Of a stretch of 64,000 nucleotides of DNA, positions 32,139 through 42,009 are shown in pieces. The stretch's first letter is position 1. The number at the start of each line of letters is the position of its first letter. The translations under genes and the position numbers were made by a program. The stretch comes from an uncultured Thiotrichaceae bacterium (lineage in GTDB: Bacteria > Pseudomonadota > Gammaproteobacteria > Thiotrichales > Thiotrichaceae), in contig CALAMO010000007.1 in the NCBI GenBank assembly GCA_937925855.1, forward strand, positions 39,670-103,669. The letters run 5' to 3'. The notes under the pieces were generated by a model. It was not told the origin of the DNA. It ran no database searches and saw only the letters and a list, made by a program, of their open reading frames with translations.

Positions 32139-34921
32139 GTTCCAATACGACGCCGGACAATACCGTGCGAACCATTAATTTTATGCTCGACGGTAAGTCT
32201 GTCTCTGCCAATGACGGCGAGTCGCTGTGGGCAGTGGCGAAGCGAGAAGGTACGACGATTCCTCATCTTTGCCACGCCGACCAGCCGGGCTACCGCTCCG
32301 ATGGTAACTGCCGTGCCTGTATGGTGGAAATCGAAGGTGAGCGCGTGTTGGCTGCCTCCTGCGTGCGTACACCGACCGAAGGCATGGTGGTGCGTACCGA
32401 TACGGAGCGTGCAGATAATGCCCGTAAGATGGTGATGGAGCTATTGCTTTCGGATCAGCCGGAGCGGGCGGATGCGCATGATAAATCGTCACAGCTGTGG
32501 CAAATGGCGGATGCACAGGGTGTCGCGGAAAGTCGTTTCCCGGCGATTGAAGCTAAGCGTGTACCGCTGCTGGATGATTCGCATATTGCGATGAAAGTGA
32601 ATCTGGACGCCTGTATCCACTGTAACCTGTGCGTACGAGCCTGTCGTGAAGTGCAGGTTAATGACGTGATTGGTATGGCCGGACGCGGCCATGATGCCAA
32701 AATTGTCTTCGATTTTGATGACGCTATGGGACAGAGTACCTGTGTAGCCTGTGGCGAATGTGTGCAGGCCTGTCCAACTGGAGCGTTAATGCCGTCTACT
32801 GCGCTGGATGAAGCCGGGCGTGGTGATAACAAAGATTATGATCGTGAAGTGAAGTCGGTTTGTCCTTATTGTGGTGTGGGTTGTCAGGTCAGCTTTAAGG
32901 TTAAAGACGAAAAAATCGCCTGGGTTGATGGCGCGAATGGCCCGGCAAATGAACAGCGTTTATGTGTTAAGGGGCGTTTTGGTTTCGATTATATTGACCA
33001 TGAACATCGCCTGCGTAAGCCGCTGATTCGACGTATAGATGCGCCAGCAAAAGGGTTAAACGTTGATCCGGCGAATATCGGTGAGTTTTTCCGTGAGGCC
33101 AGCTGGGATGAAGCGCTGGCTGCAGCGGCGGGTGGTTTAGGCGGACTGCGGGATAATCATGGCGGCCAGTCGGTGGCGGGTTTTGGTTCGGCGAAGTGCT
33201 CGAACGAAGAAGCTTACCTGTTCCAGAAGCTGATTCGCACCGGTTTTGGTCATAATAACGTCGATCACTGTACACGCCTGTGTCACGCCTCATCGGTGGC
33301 GGCCTTGTTGGAAAATGTCGGTTCCGGTGCGGTGACCGCGACGTTTAATGAAATCGAGAATGCGGACTGCGCGATTGTGATTGGGGCTAACCCGATTGAA
33401 AATCACCCGGTCGCAGCGACCTATTTCAAGCAATTTACCAAGCGTGGCGGCAAACTGATCGTGATGGATCCGCGTGCGACCGTATTATCGCGCTACGCCG
33501 AGCATTTCCTGCAGTTTAAATCCGGTTCCGATGTGGCGATGCTGAATGCGATTATGCACACCATTCTGGATGAAGGTCTGCACAACGAAGATTATATCGA
33601 CCAGTTCACCGAAGGCTGGGATGCGTTTAAAGCGCACCTCGCTGATTTCTCACCGGAAGCGATGGCTGCGGTTTGCGGTATTAGCGCTGAGGAACTGCGT
33701 CAGGTCGCACGCACCTTTGCCAATGCTGAGGCTGGCATGATCTTCTGGGGCATGGGTATTTCGCAGCATATTCACGGCACGGATAATTCACGTTGTCTAA
33801 TCTCGCTGGCGTTGATGACCGGCCATGTCGGTCGTCCCGGTTCTGGTTTGCATCCGCTGCGTGGTCAGAACAATGTGCAGGGTGCCTCAGATGCCGGTTT
33901 GATCCCGATGTTCCTGCCGGATTACCAGACGGTGACGGATGACGGCGTGCGCGCTTCCTTTAATGAAATCTGGGGGACGGATACGGACTTTTCTGCGGAG
34001 AAGGGTTTGACCGTGGTCGAGATTATGGATGCGGTACACGCGGATAAGATCAAGGGCATGTATGTGCTGGGTGAGAATCCGGCAATGTCTGACCCCGATG
34101 TGGAACATGCGCGTGATGCGCTGGCCAAGCTGGAATGTCTGGTGGTACAGGACATCTTTCTCACCGAAACCGCGAACTATGCCGATGTGATTTTACCGGC
34201 GACAGCGTGGCCGGAAAAAACCGGTACCGTGACTAATACCAATCGTCAGGTACAGCTCGGTCGTCCGGCTGTGTCCCCGCCGGGTGAAGCACGGGAAGAC
34301 TGGGCGATTACCACGGCGCTGGCTAACCGTTTGGGGTTGAACTGGGAATATACGCATCCGCGTGAAGTGTTCAATGAGATGAAACGCTCAATGAACTCGC
34401 TGGATAATATTACCTGGGAACGGCTGGAAACTGAGGCCGTCACTTATCCGAGTTTATCACCGACAGATCCGGGCCAGCCGATTGTCTTTGGCGATGGTTT
34501 TCCGCGGCCCGACGGTCGCGCTAAGTTCACACCAGCGGCGATTATTCCGCCGGATGAAGCGCCGGATGATGAGTATCCGATGATTATGATTACGGGGCGG
34601 CAGCTGGAGCATTGGCATACCGGCTCGATGACGCGGCGGGCGACGGTACTGGATCATCTGGAACCGGAGGCGAACTGTTCCTTGCATCCGCGCACCCTGC
34701 GTGATTTAGGGGTGGAGCCGGGCGGCATGATTCGGCTGAGCACACGACGTGGCTCGGTACAGCTAATGGCGCGTGCGGATCGGGCGGTGAGTGAGGGCAG
34801 TGTGTTTGTGCCGTTTGCTTATGTTGAGGCGGCGGCGAATATTCTGACGAATCCGGCGCTGGATCCTTATGGCAAGATACCGGAGTTCAAGTATTCTGCG
34901 GTTCGGGCGGAGAAGGCTTAG
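32135..34921 (+). CDS. fdsA: Formate dehydrogenase catalytic (alpha) subunit, molybdopterin, Cys-type
   Basis: The 928-aa protein oxidises formate to CO2. From the N-terminus it shows a 2Fe-2S ferredoxin domain (HLCHADQPGYRSDGNCRAC), two 4Fe-4S motifs (CIHCNLCVRAC and CVACGECVQAC), then the molybdopterin domain opening with CPYCGVGCQ. Active-site cysteine 383 sits in CTRLCHASSV, the selenocysteine position of other formate dehydrogenases, followed by the usual His. The C-terminal molybdopterin dinucleotide domain contains ITGRQLEHWHTGSMTRR. It is coupled to the upstream subunit by an ATGA overlap. No fdhD or fdsD gene follows in this window. Confidence 0.93.
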   Translation: MSSNTTPDNTVRTINFMLDGKSVSANDGESLWAVAKREGTTIPHLCHADQPGYRSDGNCRACMVEIEGERVLAASCVRTPTEGMVVRTDTERADNARKMVMELLLSDQPERADAHDKSSQLWQMADAQGVAESRFPAIEAKRVPLLDDSHIAMKVNLDACIHCNLCVRACREVQVNDVIGMAGRGHDAKIVFDFDDAMGQSTCVACGECVQACPTGALMPSTALDEAGRGDNKDYDREVKSVCPYCGVGCQVSFKVKDEKIAWVDGANGPANEQRLCVKGRFGFDYIDHEHRLRKPLIRRIDAPAKGLNVDPANIGEFFREASWDEALAAAAGGLGGLRDNHGGQSVAGFGSAKCSNEEAYLFQKLIRTGFGHNNVDHCTRLCHASSVAALLENVGSGAVTATFNEIENADCAIVIGANPIENHPVAATYFKQFTKRGGKLIVMDPRATVLSRYAEHFLQFKSGSDVAMLNAIMHTILDEGLHNEDYIDQFTEGWDAFKAHLADFSPEAMAAVCGISAEELRQVARTFANAEAGMIFWGMGISQHIHGTDNSRCLISLALMTGHVGRPGSGLHPLRGQNNVQGASDAGLIPMFLPDYQTVTDDGVRASFNEIWGTDTDFSAEKGLTVVEIMDAVHADKIKGMYVLGENPAMSDPDVEHARDALAKLECLVVQDIFLTETANYADVILPATAWPEKTGTVTNTNRQVQLGRPAVSPPGEAREDWAITTALANRLGLNWEYTHPREVFNEMKRSMNSLDNITWERLETEAVTYPSLSPTDPGQPIVFGDGFPRPDGRAKFTPAAIIPPDEAPDDEYPMIMITGRQLEHWHTGSMTRRATVLDHLEPEANCSLHPRTLRDLGVEPGGMIRLSTRRGSVQLMARADRAVSEGSVFVPFAYVEAAANILTNPALDPYGKIPEFKYSAVRAEKA

Positions 34922-35008
34922 AAAACCTCCTTTCTCTCCTGCCTGATAAGAACGGGGGGGCGAAAGAGGCCTGACTGTAAGAGGCTGGTGATGCTTGTGG
35001 CAGGGTCT

Positions 35009-35102
35009 GCTCAGCAGGGAAGCTGAGCAGAAGTCTACAGGGATGTATTTACGACGTCCCTGACATGAGTGCCACCAGCCGGTCAGCTGGCACACTGTTT
35101 TT
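35009..35102 (+). terminator. Three-hairpin intergenic segment ending in a T-run, between fdsA and fhs
   Basis: Stems are GCTCAGC/GCTGAGC (35009-35028), CAGGGA/TCCCTG (35038-35062) and GTGCCA/TGGCAC (35069-35093), the last followed by actgTTTTT. The third is a plausible Rho-independent terminator for the formate dehydrogenase operon. The middle hairpin has a REP-like look and may be a dispersed element. An attenuator controlling fhs, whose ATG is 107 bp downstream, is also possible. Confidence 0.55.
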
Positions 35103-35208
35103 GATGGTTTTGACGTTACGCAGAGCATCAAAAATAAAAATTTAGATTTACACAACCAATGATTCCGACGCTGAAAAAAACAGGGGCGGATACACGGAGA
35201 ACACGCAA

Positions 35209-36885
35209 ATGGGTTACAAAAGCGACATCGAAATTGCACGCGAAGCGAATAAGCAGCAGATTCAGGATGTGGGTGCGAAGCTGGATATTCCTACGGAACA
35301 CCTGCTGCCTTATGGTCATGACAAGGCGAAGGTTTCTGCGGAATTCATTAAGTCAGTGCAGGGTAATGACAACGGTAAGTTGATTCTGGTGACTGCAATC
35401 AACCCAACGCCAGCGGGTGAAGGTAAGACGACGACTACCGTTGGTTTGGGCGATGGCCTGAATAAGATTGGTAAGCGTACGGCGATTTGTATTCGTGAAG
35501 CGTCGCTTGGGCCGTGTTTTGGGATGAAGGGTGGTGCTGCTGGTGGTGGTTACGCGCAGGTTGTTCCTATGGAAGACATGAATCTGCATTTTACCGGTGA
35601 TTTCCATGCGATTACCTCGGCGCATAATCTGCTGTCGGCGATGATTGATAACCATATTCATTGGGGGAACGAGCTGGAAATTGATACGCGCCGTGTGGCA
35701 TGGCGGCGGGTGATGGATATGAATGATCGTGCGCTGCGTGAGATTACCTGTGCGCTGGGCGGCCCGTTTAATGGTTTCCCGCGTGAAGGTGGTTTTGACA
35801 TTACGGTCGCGTCTGAGGTGATGGCGATTCTGTGTCTGGCGACGGATCTGGAAGATCTGGAGAAGCGTTTAGGCGATATTATTGTGGCTTACCGACGCGA
35901 CCTGTCGCCGGTTTACTGCCGTGATATTAAAGCAGACGGTGCGATGGCGGTGCTGTTGAAAGATGCGATGCAGCCTAACTTAGTACAGACGCTGGAAAAT
36001 AATCCGGCCTTTGTGCACGGCGGCCCGTTCGCGAATATAGCGCATGGCTGTAATTCTGTGGTGTCTACGACGACTGCGCTGAAGATTGCGGACTATGTGG
36101 TGACTGAAGCCGGTTTTGGTGCTGATTTGGGCGCTGAAAAGTTCTTTGATATTAAGTGCCGTAAAGCGGGCCTGGCTCCCGATGCTTGTGTGTTGGTTGC
36201 GACGGTACGTGCGATGAAGATGAACGGCGGCGTGGCGAAAGAAGACCTTGGCCCGGAAAATGTGCAGGCCGTGGTCGATGGCTGTCCAAATCTGGGGCGC
36301 CACATTGAAAATATCAAGCAGTTTGGTGTGCCGGTGCTGGTCGCTATTAATCACTTCGTGACGGATACCGATGCAGAAGTACAGGCGGTGAAAGACTATG
36401 TCGCTGCGCAGGGAGCGGAAGCTGTTTTGTGCCGTCATTGGGAGCTGGGTTCAGAAGGAACGGTTGATTTGGCGGAGAAGGTGGTGGCATTGGCCGATTC
36501 CGGTACTTCAAAATTTGCGCCGATTTACCCGGATGATATGCCGCTGTTCGACAAAATTAACACGGTGGTACAAAAAATCTATCGCGGTACTGAGGCGATT
36601 GCGGATCAGAAAATTCGTAACCAGCTGAAGGCGTGGGAAGAGCAGGGTTATGGCAATTTGCCGGTATGTATGGCGAAGACACAGTATTCGTTCTCGACTG
36701 ATCCAAACCTGCGCGGTGCGCCGTTTGACCATACCGTGCCCATTCGCGAAGTACGCTTATCTGCCGGTGCTGGTTTTGTGGTGGTGATCTGTGGCTCGAT
36801 TATGACGATGCCGGGCTTGCCGCGTTCACCGGCGTCCGAGCGTATTCACCTCAATGATGCGGGTGAGATTGAAGGCTTGTTTTAG
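35209..36885 (+). CDS. fhs: Formate--tetrahydrofolate ligase
   Basis: The enzyme makes 10-formyl-THF from formate, ATP and THF, or runs in reverse to release formate from C1 units. The P-loop signature [18 protein letters not shown] is at about 65, followed by [25 protein letters not shown], both diagnostic. At 558 aa it has normal length. Position after formate dehydrogenase suggests a C1-oxidation route in which methyl groups carried on THF are released as formate and oxidised to CO2 with NADH gain. A hairpin cluster separates it from fdsA, so it may have its own promoter. Confidence 0.95.
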   Translation: MGYKSDIEIAREANKQQIQDVGAKLDIPTEHLLPYGHDKAKVSAEFIKSVQGNDNGKLILVTAINPTPAGEGKTTTTVGLGDGLNKIGKRTAICIREASLGPCFGMKGGAAGGGYAQVVPMEDMNLHFTGDFHAITSAHNLLSAMIDNHIHWGNELEIDTRRVAWRRVMDMNDRALREITCALGGPFNGFPREGGFDITVASEVMAILCLATDLEDLEKRLGDIIVAYRRDLSPVYCRDIKADGAMAVLLKDAMQPNLVQTLENNPAFVHGGPFANIAHGCNSVVSTTTALKIADYVVTEAGFGADLGAEKFFDIKCRKAGLAPDACVLVATVRAMKMNGGVAKEDLGPENVQAVVDGCPNLGRHIENIKQFGVPVLVAINHFVTDTDAEVQAVKDYVAAQGAEAVLCRHWELGSEGTVDLAEKVVALADSGTSKFAPIYPDDMPLFDKINTVVQKIYRGTEAIADQKIRNQLKAWEEQGYGNLPVCMAKTQYSFSTDPNLRGAPFDHTVPIREVRLSAGAGFVVVICGSIMTMPGLPRSPASERIHLNDAGEIEGLF

Positions 36886-36919
36886 CCCTAGGCGTTGACT
36901 TTAAAAAACGAATGCTTGG

Positions 36920-36946
36920 CCCCTGCGTGCTGCTAAGGCGTAGGGG
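36920..36946 (+). terminator. Stem-loop after fhs
   Basis: CCCCTGCG (36920-36927) pairs with CGTAGGGG (36939-36946), including one G-T pair, 35 bp after the fhs stop. No good T-run follows, so it is a weak call. Confidence 0.4.
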
Positions 36947-36992
36947 ATAGGAGGCATAGCACCAGCCGTTTTATTAGTTGTAATGTAATGAT

Positions 36993-37052
36993 TAACGCGA
37001 CAGCGCGTTATACAGTCGCAAGCGTTTATTCCACCGCCGACGAATAGGTCGG
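36993..37052. promoter_or_regulatory. Hairpins upstream of the solo LuxR-type gene
   Basis: TAACGCG-acag-CGCGTTA (36993-37010) is a perfect 7-bp dyad, and CCGAC-gaatag-GTCGG (37037-37052) follows. They sit 85-145 bp before the start of the HTH gene, a location suited to an operator or a structured leader. Function is inferred from position only. Confidence 0.35.
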
Positions 37053-37135
37053 AACGTGGCCGATAGGGCTTATTGATAAGGTGTGAATAGGGTTGTGCTG
37101 TGCTTGAAATATCTTACTGAAGGAGAAGTTTATTC

Positions 37136-37396
37136 ATGTGTACACAGACACGTTTGGCTAGATTGACCCCACGCGAACACGAAGTTTTAGCGTGGCTCAG
37201 CAGTGGGAAAACTAACAACGTTATCGCTCAGCATCTAGGAATATCCGGTGGCACCGTCAAAATTCATGTGCGCTCAATTCTGCGCAAACTCAAAATAACA
37301 TCGCGCATGGAAGCAGCTATTATTGCGGTTAAACATGGTATCTACCAGCCGGATCTGCGTACCAGTGAGTTACCCTATAGCAAGCTGCGACTATAA
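37136..37396 (+). CDS. Solo LuxR/NarL-type helix-turn-helix protein (GerE domain only)
   Basis: This 86-aa protein consists of one LuxR-type DNA-binding domain (LTPREHEVLAWLSSGKTNNVIAQHLGISGGTVKIHVRSILRKLKITSRMEAA) with a short basic tail. There is no receiver, PAS or autoinducer-binding domain. AAGGAGAAG precedes the ATG. Such GerE-only proteins can act as constitutive or dimerisation-controlled regulators. The target may include the dyads upstream. It lies between fhs and the AT-hook gene with no evident operon partner. Confidence 0.8.
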   Translation: MCTQTRLARLTPREHEVLAWLSSGKTNNVIAQHLGISGGTVKIHVRSILRKLKITSRMEAAIIAVKHGIYQPDLRTSELPYSKLRL

Positions 37397-37603
37397 ACGG
37401 CACGCTGATAAATCAGAATCTACGATAGCAAATTTTCTAAAAATGGGGAAGTGCGTTTTCGGAAAATTTAGCTGTTTAAATCGGCTCTAGCCAATTGTTA
37501 GGTTTTAATTTACGTTAAAATTTTACAAATAAACTAGCGTTGTGTAATATTTATTCATTGCTGTTTTCATCCTTTTTTATAATGCAGCGGGGTGTTACTT
37601 AAA

Positions 37604-38053
37604 ATGGATGCTGTTGTAGATATACCACGATCAACTATTAAAACTAAAACTGAAAGTCCAACGGTGCTTAATGCTGAAATTGTTACTGCGGCCGATAAAA
37701 AAAATAAACGTGGCCGACCGAAGGGGGCGCGTACCACCCGGCTGTCTGAGGTAAGGCAGCAGGCAGCGGAAGAAAAAAAGAAAATTCGGGCTGAGTTGAG
37801 CGCAAAAATTACTGCTCTGCAAGCTGATTTACAAGCCTTGCAGCAGCGCTATGAGCAAGATACTCATCAGCTGAGTGATGAGCTTGAGCTACTGCGCCGG
37901 CGTGAAAGCAGCTACCAACAGGTATTGAGCGTGCGCTTGAATGAAGTGGCAGAACACCTACAAAGCACGCTGATTAAGTGGGGCACGGCGGAGCTGAAGG
38001 AAGCGCAGATCGATAAGCGTGGCCGGGGTAGGCCACGCAAGACGCTGAAATAA
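37604..38053 (+). CDS. AT-hook coiled-coil protein, unknown function
   Basis: This 149-aa protein has AT-hook-like motifs at both ends: KRGRPKGARTT at about 35-45 and RGRGRPRK at the very C-terminus. Between them lies a long charged coiled coil (about 55-115; LQADLQALQQRYEQDTHQLSDELELLRRR). The paired hooks suggest minor-groove binding and DNA bridging or nucleoid-associated behaviour; this is inferred. ATG 37604 is preferred over GTG 37592. The promoter region upstream is strongly A/T-rich and includes the dyad AAATTTTC/GAAAATTT around 37432-37475, a possible self-target. Confidence 0.65.
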   Translation: MDAVVDIPRSTIKTKTESPTVLNAEIVTAADKKNKRGRPKGARTTRLSEVRQQAAEEKKKIRAELSAKITALQADLQALQQRYEQDTHQLSDELELLRRRESSYQQVLSVRLNEVAEHLQSTLIKWGTAELKEAQIDKRGRGRPRKTLK

Positions 38054-38077
38054 ATAAGCTTTTACGGTGAATAGCTT

Positions 38078-39265
<1,188 letters not shown>

Positions 39266-39613
39266 TTAATGTTGAAACAATTGTTGATAACGTTCAGCTG
39301 AGAAACCAATCACTGTGCCGCTGCTGTGTTCCAATACGGGGCGTTTTATCAGCGTGGGTTCCGCTTCCATCACAACTTGGGCTAGCGTTGCGTTCATATT
39401 GTCCCGCGTTTCCTGTGGCAGCTGGCGCCAGGTAGTGCTGCGCTTGTTGGCCAGTGCTTCCCAGCCTAGTGCTGTGATCCAGTGCTGTAGCTGGATCGGA
39501 TTGAGCCCGTCTTTACGGAAATCATGGAAGGTGTACGCGATGTCACGTTCATTTAACCAGTGGCGTGTTTTACGGACGGTGTCACAGTTGCTGATGCCGT
39601 ATAGAATAGTCAT
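39266..39613 (-). CDS. yffB: Spx/ArsC-family thioredoxin-fold protein (YffB-like)
   Basis: This 115-aa protein has the ArsC/Spx fold: YGISNCDTVRKTRHWLNE with a single N-terminal cysteine, and LIKRPVLEH near the C-terminus. The family includes arsenate reductases and Spx regulators; YffB is thought to be glutathione-dependent but its substrate is unknown. The association with dapE is conserved. No ars genes are nearby, so arsenate reduction is unlikely. Confidence 0.85.
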   Translation of the reverse strand: MTILYGISNCDTVRKTRHWLNERDIAYTFHDFRKDGLNPIQLQHWITALGWEALANKRSTTWRQLPQETRDNMNATLAQVVMEAEPTLIKRPVLEHSSGTVIGFSAERYQQLFQH

Positions 39614-39664
39614 GTTGTTGTGCCTGCTGCGGTAGCGCTCATAGAGGATCGGGTGCTGCTGGGG

Positions 39665-40072
39665 CTAATCATACCACTTATGATAGGCGCGGCGTTTACC
39701 GGCGCGCTGTGTAATTACGCCCATGATTTTATCCTTGCCGTTGATTTGGAGGTTGGGGTAGAGTGAATTTAGCGGCTCTAAGTAATAGTGCTTATCGACA
39801 ATGCGCAGTCGCCGAAAAATATATGCATTGGCTGCGTCTTTTGCCAATACATAAGCCCCATCACGCACCACGCCACCGGGGTCAATAATGATAATGCAGC
39901 CTGGGTCAAACTCAGGCAGCATGCTGTCATCGGTGACGCTGAGCGCAAAGGGTTCAGCGGCGGCGCAGCTGCTACCATCCGCTAGCTCAGCCTGGGCGCT
40001 GTCTTGGCCGTTGTTTTTGGCTGCTGTGCCCGGCTTGAAAATTTGGGCGATAGGAATATGGGTTTCTGCCAT
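39665..40072 (-). CDS. LexA/S24-like domain protein lacking HTH and probably the catalytic lysine
   Basis: This 135-aa protein contains the peptidase S24 fold: Ser in VTDDSMLPEFDPG, then DGAYVLAKDAANAYIFRRLRI. In LexA/UmuD relatives the second segment reads 'VKRL' with the catalytic Lys; here it appears as FRRL, so the Lys seems replaced by Arg. There is no N-terminal HTH. Self-cleavage is therefore doubtful and a protein- or DNA-binding role is more plausible. It is just upstream of cysG on the minus strand (reading order cysG then S24, 13 bp apart), suggesting a shared transcript. Confidence 0.7.
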   Translation of the reverse strand: MAETHIPIAQIFKPGTAAKNNGQDSAQAELADGSSCAAAEPFALSVTDDSMLPEFDPGCIIIIDPGGVVRDGAYVLAKDAANAYIFRRLRIVDKHYYLEPLNSLYPNLQINGKDKIMGVITQRAGKRRAYHKWYD

Positions 40073-40085
40073 TGGTTCATTTTTC

Positions 40086-41570
40086 CTACGATTTTTTCCT
40101 GGGTGCTGGCTTGGGTGCGGGATGGTCAGGATAGGGTGCCTGATTGCGGGCGTTTAAACTAAATTCACTGCGGGTGACATGACGCTCTGGTTCATACCAA
40201 TGCAGCTTATCATGCAGCTGCACGACTTCGCCTACAATTGTCAGGGTGGGTGCGCGCACGCCACGCTCTTGTATAAGCGCAGGTAGCGTTGCCAGCGTGC
40301 CAATATGTACGCGCTGCTGGCGCGTTGTGCCCTGTTCGACTAGTGCCGCAGGCATCTCGGCAGGCATGCCGTGGGCGATGAGCTGTTGGCTGATAATCGG
40401 CATGCCGGTGAGTCCCATATAAAACACCAGGGTCTGGCTGGGGCGTGCCAGCTTATCCCAGTCAAGATCAATGCTGCCATCGCGCAGGTGACCCGTCGCA
40501 AAGGTACAGGATTGGGCATAATCACGGTGGGTCAGCGGTATACCCGCATAGGATGCACAGCCCGCTGCGGCGGTAACACCGGGGACGACCTGAAAGGCGA
40601 TGCCGTTTTGGGCCAGTGTTTCAATTTCTTCACCGCCCCGCCCAAAGATAAATGGGTCGCCGCCTTTAAGGCGCAGGACGCGCTTGCCTTGGTGGGCGAG
40701 TTTGACTAGCAGATCGTTGATGTCTTCCTGGGGTACGGCATGGTTGGACTTTTGTTTGCCAACATAAATACGCTCCGCATTATAATTAGCCATATCCAGA
40801 ATAGATTTTGCCACCAGCCGGTCATACACCATTACATCGGCCTGCTGCATGAGGCGTAGGGCACGAAAAGTTAACAGGTCTGGGTCGCCTGGCCCAGCCC
40901 CAACCAAATAAACCTCACCCACCGGCGGTAAATCTGGCTCAGTCAACAGCGTATCGAGCAGGCGCTCTGCGGCGCGGCTGTCACCATTATAGACCAGCTC
41001 GGCAAAGGGGCCGTGTAATGCCTGTTCCCAGAACTGTTTGCGCTGGGCTGAGGTGGGGAAACGCTGTTTCACCCGTTCACGATAGGCTTCAGTAATGGCT
41101 GCGAGTTGGCCGGTAGAGGAGGGTATTACCGTTTCTAGCTTCATGCGCAGTTGGCGTGCTAGTACAGGCGAAGCGCCGCCGGTGGACACGGCAATACACA
41201 CCGGTGATCGATCCACAATGGAGGGCGTGATAAAACTGCATTCGCTGCGCTTATCCGCAACATTCACCGGGATGTTATGCGCGTGTGCCAGCTCGGCGAC
41301 GCGGGCGTTTACGGCGCGTTTGTCCGTGGCCGCAATAGCGAGTTTCTTACCCGTAAGATCGCTGTCCCGAAACGGACGGGCGTGATAACTCACCTGCTGC
41401 GGATAGCGCGCTATAATGAGGTCGAGTTCGGGCGCGAGTTGAGGTGAGACCAGCGAGACGTGTGCACCACTTTGTAACAGGGTTTCTACTTTGCGCTGGG
41501 CCACTTTTCCTGCGCCTACAACCAGGCAAGGTTGCGCATGCAGCTGTAAAAAAACCGGATAATGTTCCAC
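40086..41570 (-). CDS. cysG: Siroheme synthase, multifunctional
   Basis: The 494-aa protein fuses an N-terminal precorrin-2 dehydrogenase/sirohydrochlorin ferrochelatase (NAD site VVGAGKVAQRKVETLL at about 17) with a C-terminal uroporphyrinogen-III C-methyltransferase (VYLVGAGPGDPDLLTFRALRLMQ at about 222, and LKGGDPFIFGRGGEE). It makes siroheme for assimilatory sulfite and nitrite reductases from uroporphyrinogen III. The C-terminus extends about 30 residues beyond the E. coli enzyme in a Pro/Lys-rich tail. The gene starts 1 bp from the small upstream ORF stop, so they are co-transcribed. Confidence 0.95.
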   Translation of the reverse strand: MEHYPVFLQLHAQPCLVVGAGKVAQRKVETLLQSGAHVSLVSPQLAPELDLIIARYPQQVSYHARPFRDSDLTGKKLAIAATDKRAVNARVAELAHAHNIPVNVADKRSECSFITPSIVDRSPVCIAVSTGGASPVLARQLRMKLETVIPSSTGQLAAITEAYRERVKQRFPTSAQRKQFWEQALHGPFAELVYNGDSRAAERLLDTLLTEPDLPPVGEVYLVGAGPGDPDLLTFRALRLMQQADVMVYDRLVAKSILDMANYNAERIYVGKQKSNHAVPQEDINDLLVKLAHQGKRVLRLKGGDPFIFGRGGEEIETLAQNGIAFQVVPGVTAAAGCASYAGIPLTHRDYAQSCTFATGHLRDGSIDLDWDKLARPSQTLVFYMGLTGMPIISQQLIAHGMPAEMPAALVEQGTTRQQRVHIGTLATLPALIQERGVRAPTLTIVGEVVQLHDKLHWYEPERHVTRSEFSLNARNQAPYPDHPAPKPAPRKKS

Positions 41571-41571
41571 G

Positions 41572-41808
41572 CTATTTTTCCCACTCCATTAGGATGGGCT
41601 GTTCGCGTTTTTCCTGTAGATTTTCTTCCGCTTCCAGCTGAGTACCTGCAAAAACCAGCTTATAAGTGGCCTGTTCGCCCGCAGTGGTTGCTGCACGTAG
41701 CGTTCTAGCCAGCGCGCGGGCTGATTTATAGTCGTCAAAATAGTCCTGTAGCACCAGGTTTTTAACGATCTTTGTGGGCTGTGTGATTTTGAAAACGTAA
41801 TAGGGCAT
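41572..41808 (-). CDS. Conserved small protein upstream of cysG
   Basis: This 78-aa soluble protein (begins MPYYVFKITQPTKIVKNL) ends in QLEAEENLQEKREQPILMEWEK. I recall similar unannotated proteins in other gammaproteobacteria, but no function is known. It ends 1 bp before the cysG start, so tight co-transcription with siroheme synthesis is likely. Confidence 0.65.
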   Translation of the reverse strand: MPYYVFKITQPTKIVKNLVLQDYFDDYKSARALARTLRAATTAGEQATYKLVFAGTQLEAEENLQEKREQPILMEWEK

Positions 41809-41954
41809 TGGCGCTTACCGTAGTTAATGCTGTGAGACAGCCTGCTAATAGAGCAGAAGCTGTTGCATCGGGCTGTTGTTGTCAGGCCCAGATTCTAACG
41901 CTGATCAGCGCAGGGGGGAATATACCTGTTGGTACGCATGCGGGGAAAGTTTAT

Positions 41955-41976
41955 GCCAGCAGCGTGTGCTGCTGGC
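41955..41976 (-). terminator. Perfect stem-loop downstream of yfgM
   Basis: GCCAGCAGC-gtgt-GCTGCTGGC is a perfect 9-bp stem 34 bp after the yfgM stop. A second palindrome, CGCTGATCAGCG, is at 41899-41910. The following T-run is weak on the minus strand. It probably ends the rlmN-to-yfgM transcript. Confidence 0.6.
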
Positions 41977-42009
41977 GGGTAGGCTGAGTGCTGAGTAGAA
42001 TCTAGGCTA

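Noticed and set aside
35069-35105. Sigma-54 promoter at TGGCAC upstream of fhs
   Set aside because: The -12 TGC element is missing at the right spacing, and the TGGCAC is better explained as a terminator stem.
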